A model generated the notes under the pieces. The model was not told where the DNA came from. It was given only the letters and a program-made list of their open reading frames with translations, and did not search any database. The translations under genes and the position numbers were made by a program. Source: an uncultured Clostridia bacterium (GTDB taxonomy: Bacteria; Bacillota; Clostridia; TANB77; CAG-508). From it: a DNA stretch of 15,686 nt. The stretch spans positions 1-15,686 of the forward strand of contig CATJZH010000152.1 in the NCBI GenBank assembly GCA_949746285.1, written 5' to 3'. Of the stretch, positions 15,057 to 15,686 are shown piece after piece; position 1 is the first letter of the stretch, and each line of letters begins with the position of its first letter.

Positions 15057-15659
15057 TCAATCCCCATCTTTCATATATGCTTTTACTATTATTCTTTTCT
15101 TATTTATGTTGTTACAGGTTATTAATGTTAATTCATAAATTTTATTTGAATATAAAACTGAAACATCATTTTCGTCTGTTTCAAATTTATTAAATACTGT
15201 ATATTTATATTCTTTTCCATCTAATCCCACTAATACTATTTCATCTTGTTCTTCTAGTTTATCTAACTTACTAAAAAATCTATTATCATTGTAATTATGT
15301 CCTGCAATACAAATGTTTCCTCTTTCTTCTAAATTACTACCATAAAATTTACATGGTGCTACTTTTAATAATTCATCACTTATTCCGTTAAATACTCCAT
15401 ATTCTAAATTTATTTTATCTATATATATTTTTCCAAAATATGGTGCTATCTCGCTTGCTCTTGCTGCTTCATAAATATGTGATAATTCAATATTCTTATT
15501 TACAATTTTCGACATTTTTTCTAATTTCTTTTCTTCATTATTTCCTAATATAATAATTATAATTAATGATATGGCTATTATAACTGAAATAATAAATTGT
15601 ATGCTAAATATATATTTTAATTTTCTATTTCTTTTTTTATTGAATAAAATTTGATTCAT
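15057..15659 (-). CDS. Sortase (class D-like), start near right edge
   Basis: A membrane-bound cysteine transpeptidase that joins surface proteins to the cell wall or to each other. The 200-aa chain has a basic start, a membrane helix (about 14-38) and the sortase fold with His121 in IAGHNYND, Cys182 in LTLITC and Arg189 in KKRIIV, the complete catalytic triad. Its size, the N-terminal anchor and the short spacing between Cys and Arg fit class D or a B/D hybrid better than class A, but the class is an estimate. The ATG at 15659 has no ribosome binding site, and the frame stays open to the window edge (nine more codons), so the true start may lie outside. No sortase substrate (LPxTG-like protein) is in the window. 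Confidence 0.9.
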   Translation of the reverse strand: MNQILFNKKRNRKLKYIFSIQFIISVIIAISLIIIIILGNNEEKKLEKMSKIVNKNIELSHIYEAARASEIAPYFGKIYIDKINLEYGVFNGISDELLKVAPCKFYGSNLEERGNICIAGHNYNDNRFFSKLDKLEEQDEIVLVGLDGKEYKYTVFNKFETDENDVSVLYSNKIYELTLITCNNINKKRIIVKAYMKDGD

Positions 15660-15686
15660 ATAAATATTATAATCTAATAATAAAAA

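Noticed and set aside
1..15686. tRNA, rRNA, CRISPR arrays or prophage structural genes
   Set aside because: I looked for cloverleaf-like GC-rich segments, regularly spaced repeats and phage motifs and saw none; the short hairpins are terminators.

Overview
The window is about 25% G+C by eye and very A/T-rich in third positions. It carries a SpoVM homologue (an endospore protein), a class D-like sortase, penicillin-binding proteins without outer-membrane genes, and typical low-GC Firmicute ribosome binding sites. This points to an endospore-forming, monoderm Firmicute, most likely an uncultured member of the Clostridia. No gap between genes exceeds 300 bases.

Layout. 1-1200: a D-Ala-D-Ala carboxypeptidase running in from the left edge. 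1200-2640: small genes on both strands, namely rpmE (L31), a lipoprotein-sized membrane protein, rpmB (L28), a 51-aa hydrophobic protein and spoVM. 2734-6018: four leftward genes (acidic Cys-containing protein, CmpB-type membrane protein, AlkD-like DNA repair protein, patatin-like lipase), most with their own promoter. 6119-10117: a divergent pair, a large exported lipoprotein-like protein (leftward) and the bifunctional penicillin-binding protein PBP1A (rightward). 10223-10663: a gene with foreign codon use and its own operator-like site. 11464-13348 and 10770-11471: an overlapping pair, a HerA/VirB4-clan ATPase followed by a cysteine-rich protein. 13465-14265: an AraC/GyrI-type regulator. 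14358-14906: a cyclophilin flanked by an inverted pair of 41-bp palindromic repeats. 15057-15659: a sortase at the right edge.

The main observation concerns decoding. Three genes (dacF, pbp1A and the ATPase) are each interrupted by one apparent +1 frameshift. In all three the interruption is an in-frame CGG, and skipping the C turns CGGN into a conserved-position glycine codon GGN and restores the family sequence. Scanning every gene by eye on its coding strand, I found no other in-frame CGG except one in the foreign-looking gene at 10223-10663, whereas out-of-frame C|GG junctions (NNC GGN) are common. This suggests that CGG is not a working arginine codon here and that CGGN is passed with a +1 shift and read as glycine. 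Repair of the third site extends the ATPase so that it ends overlapping its partner gene, an independent sign that the shifted frame is the real one.

Functionally the window is mostly housekeeping: peptidoglycan synthesis and trimming (pbp1A, dacF), ribosomal proteins, DNA repair, protein folding, surface protein anchoring and spore coat assembly. The ATPase plus Cys-rich pair is the least explained module.
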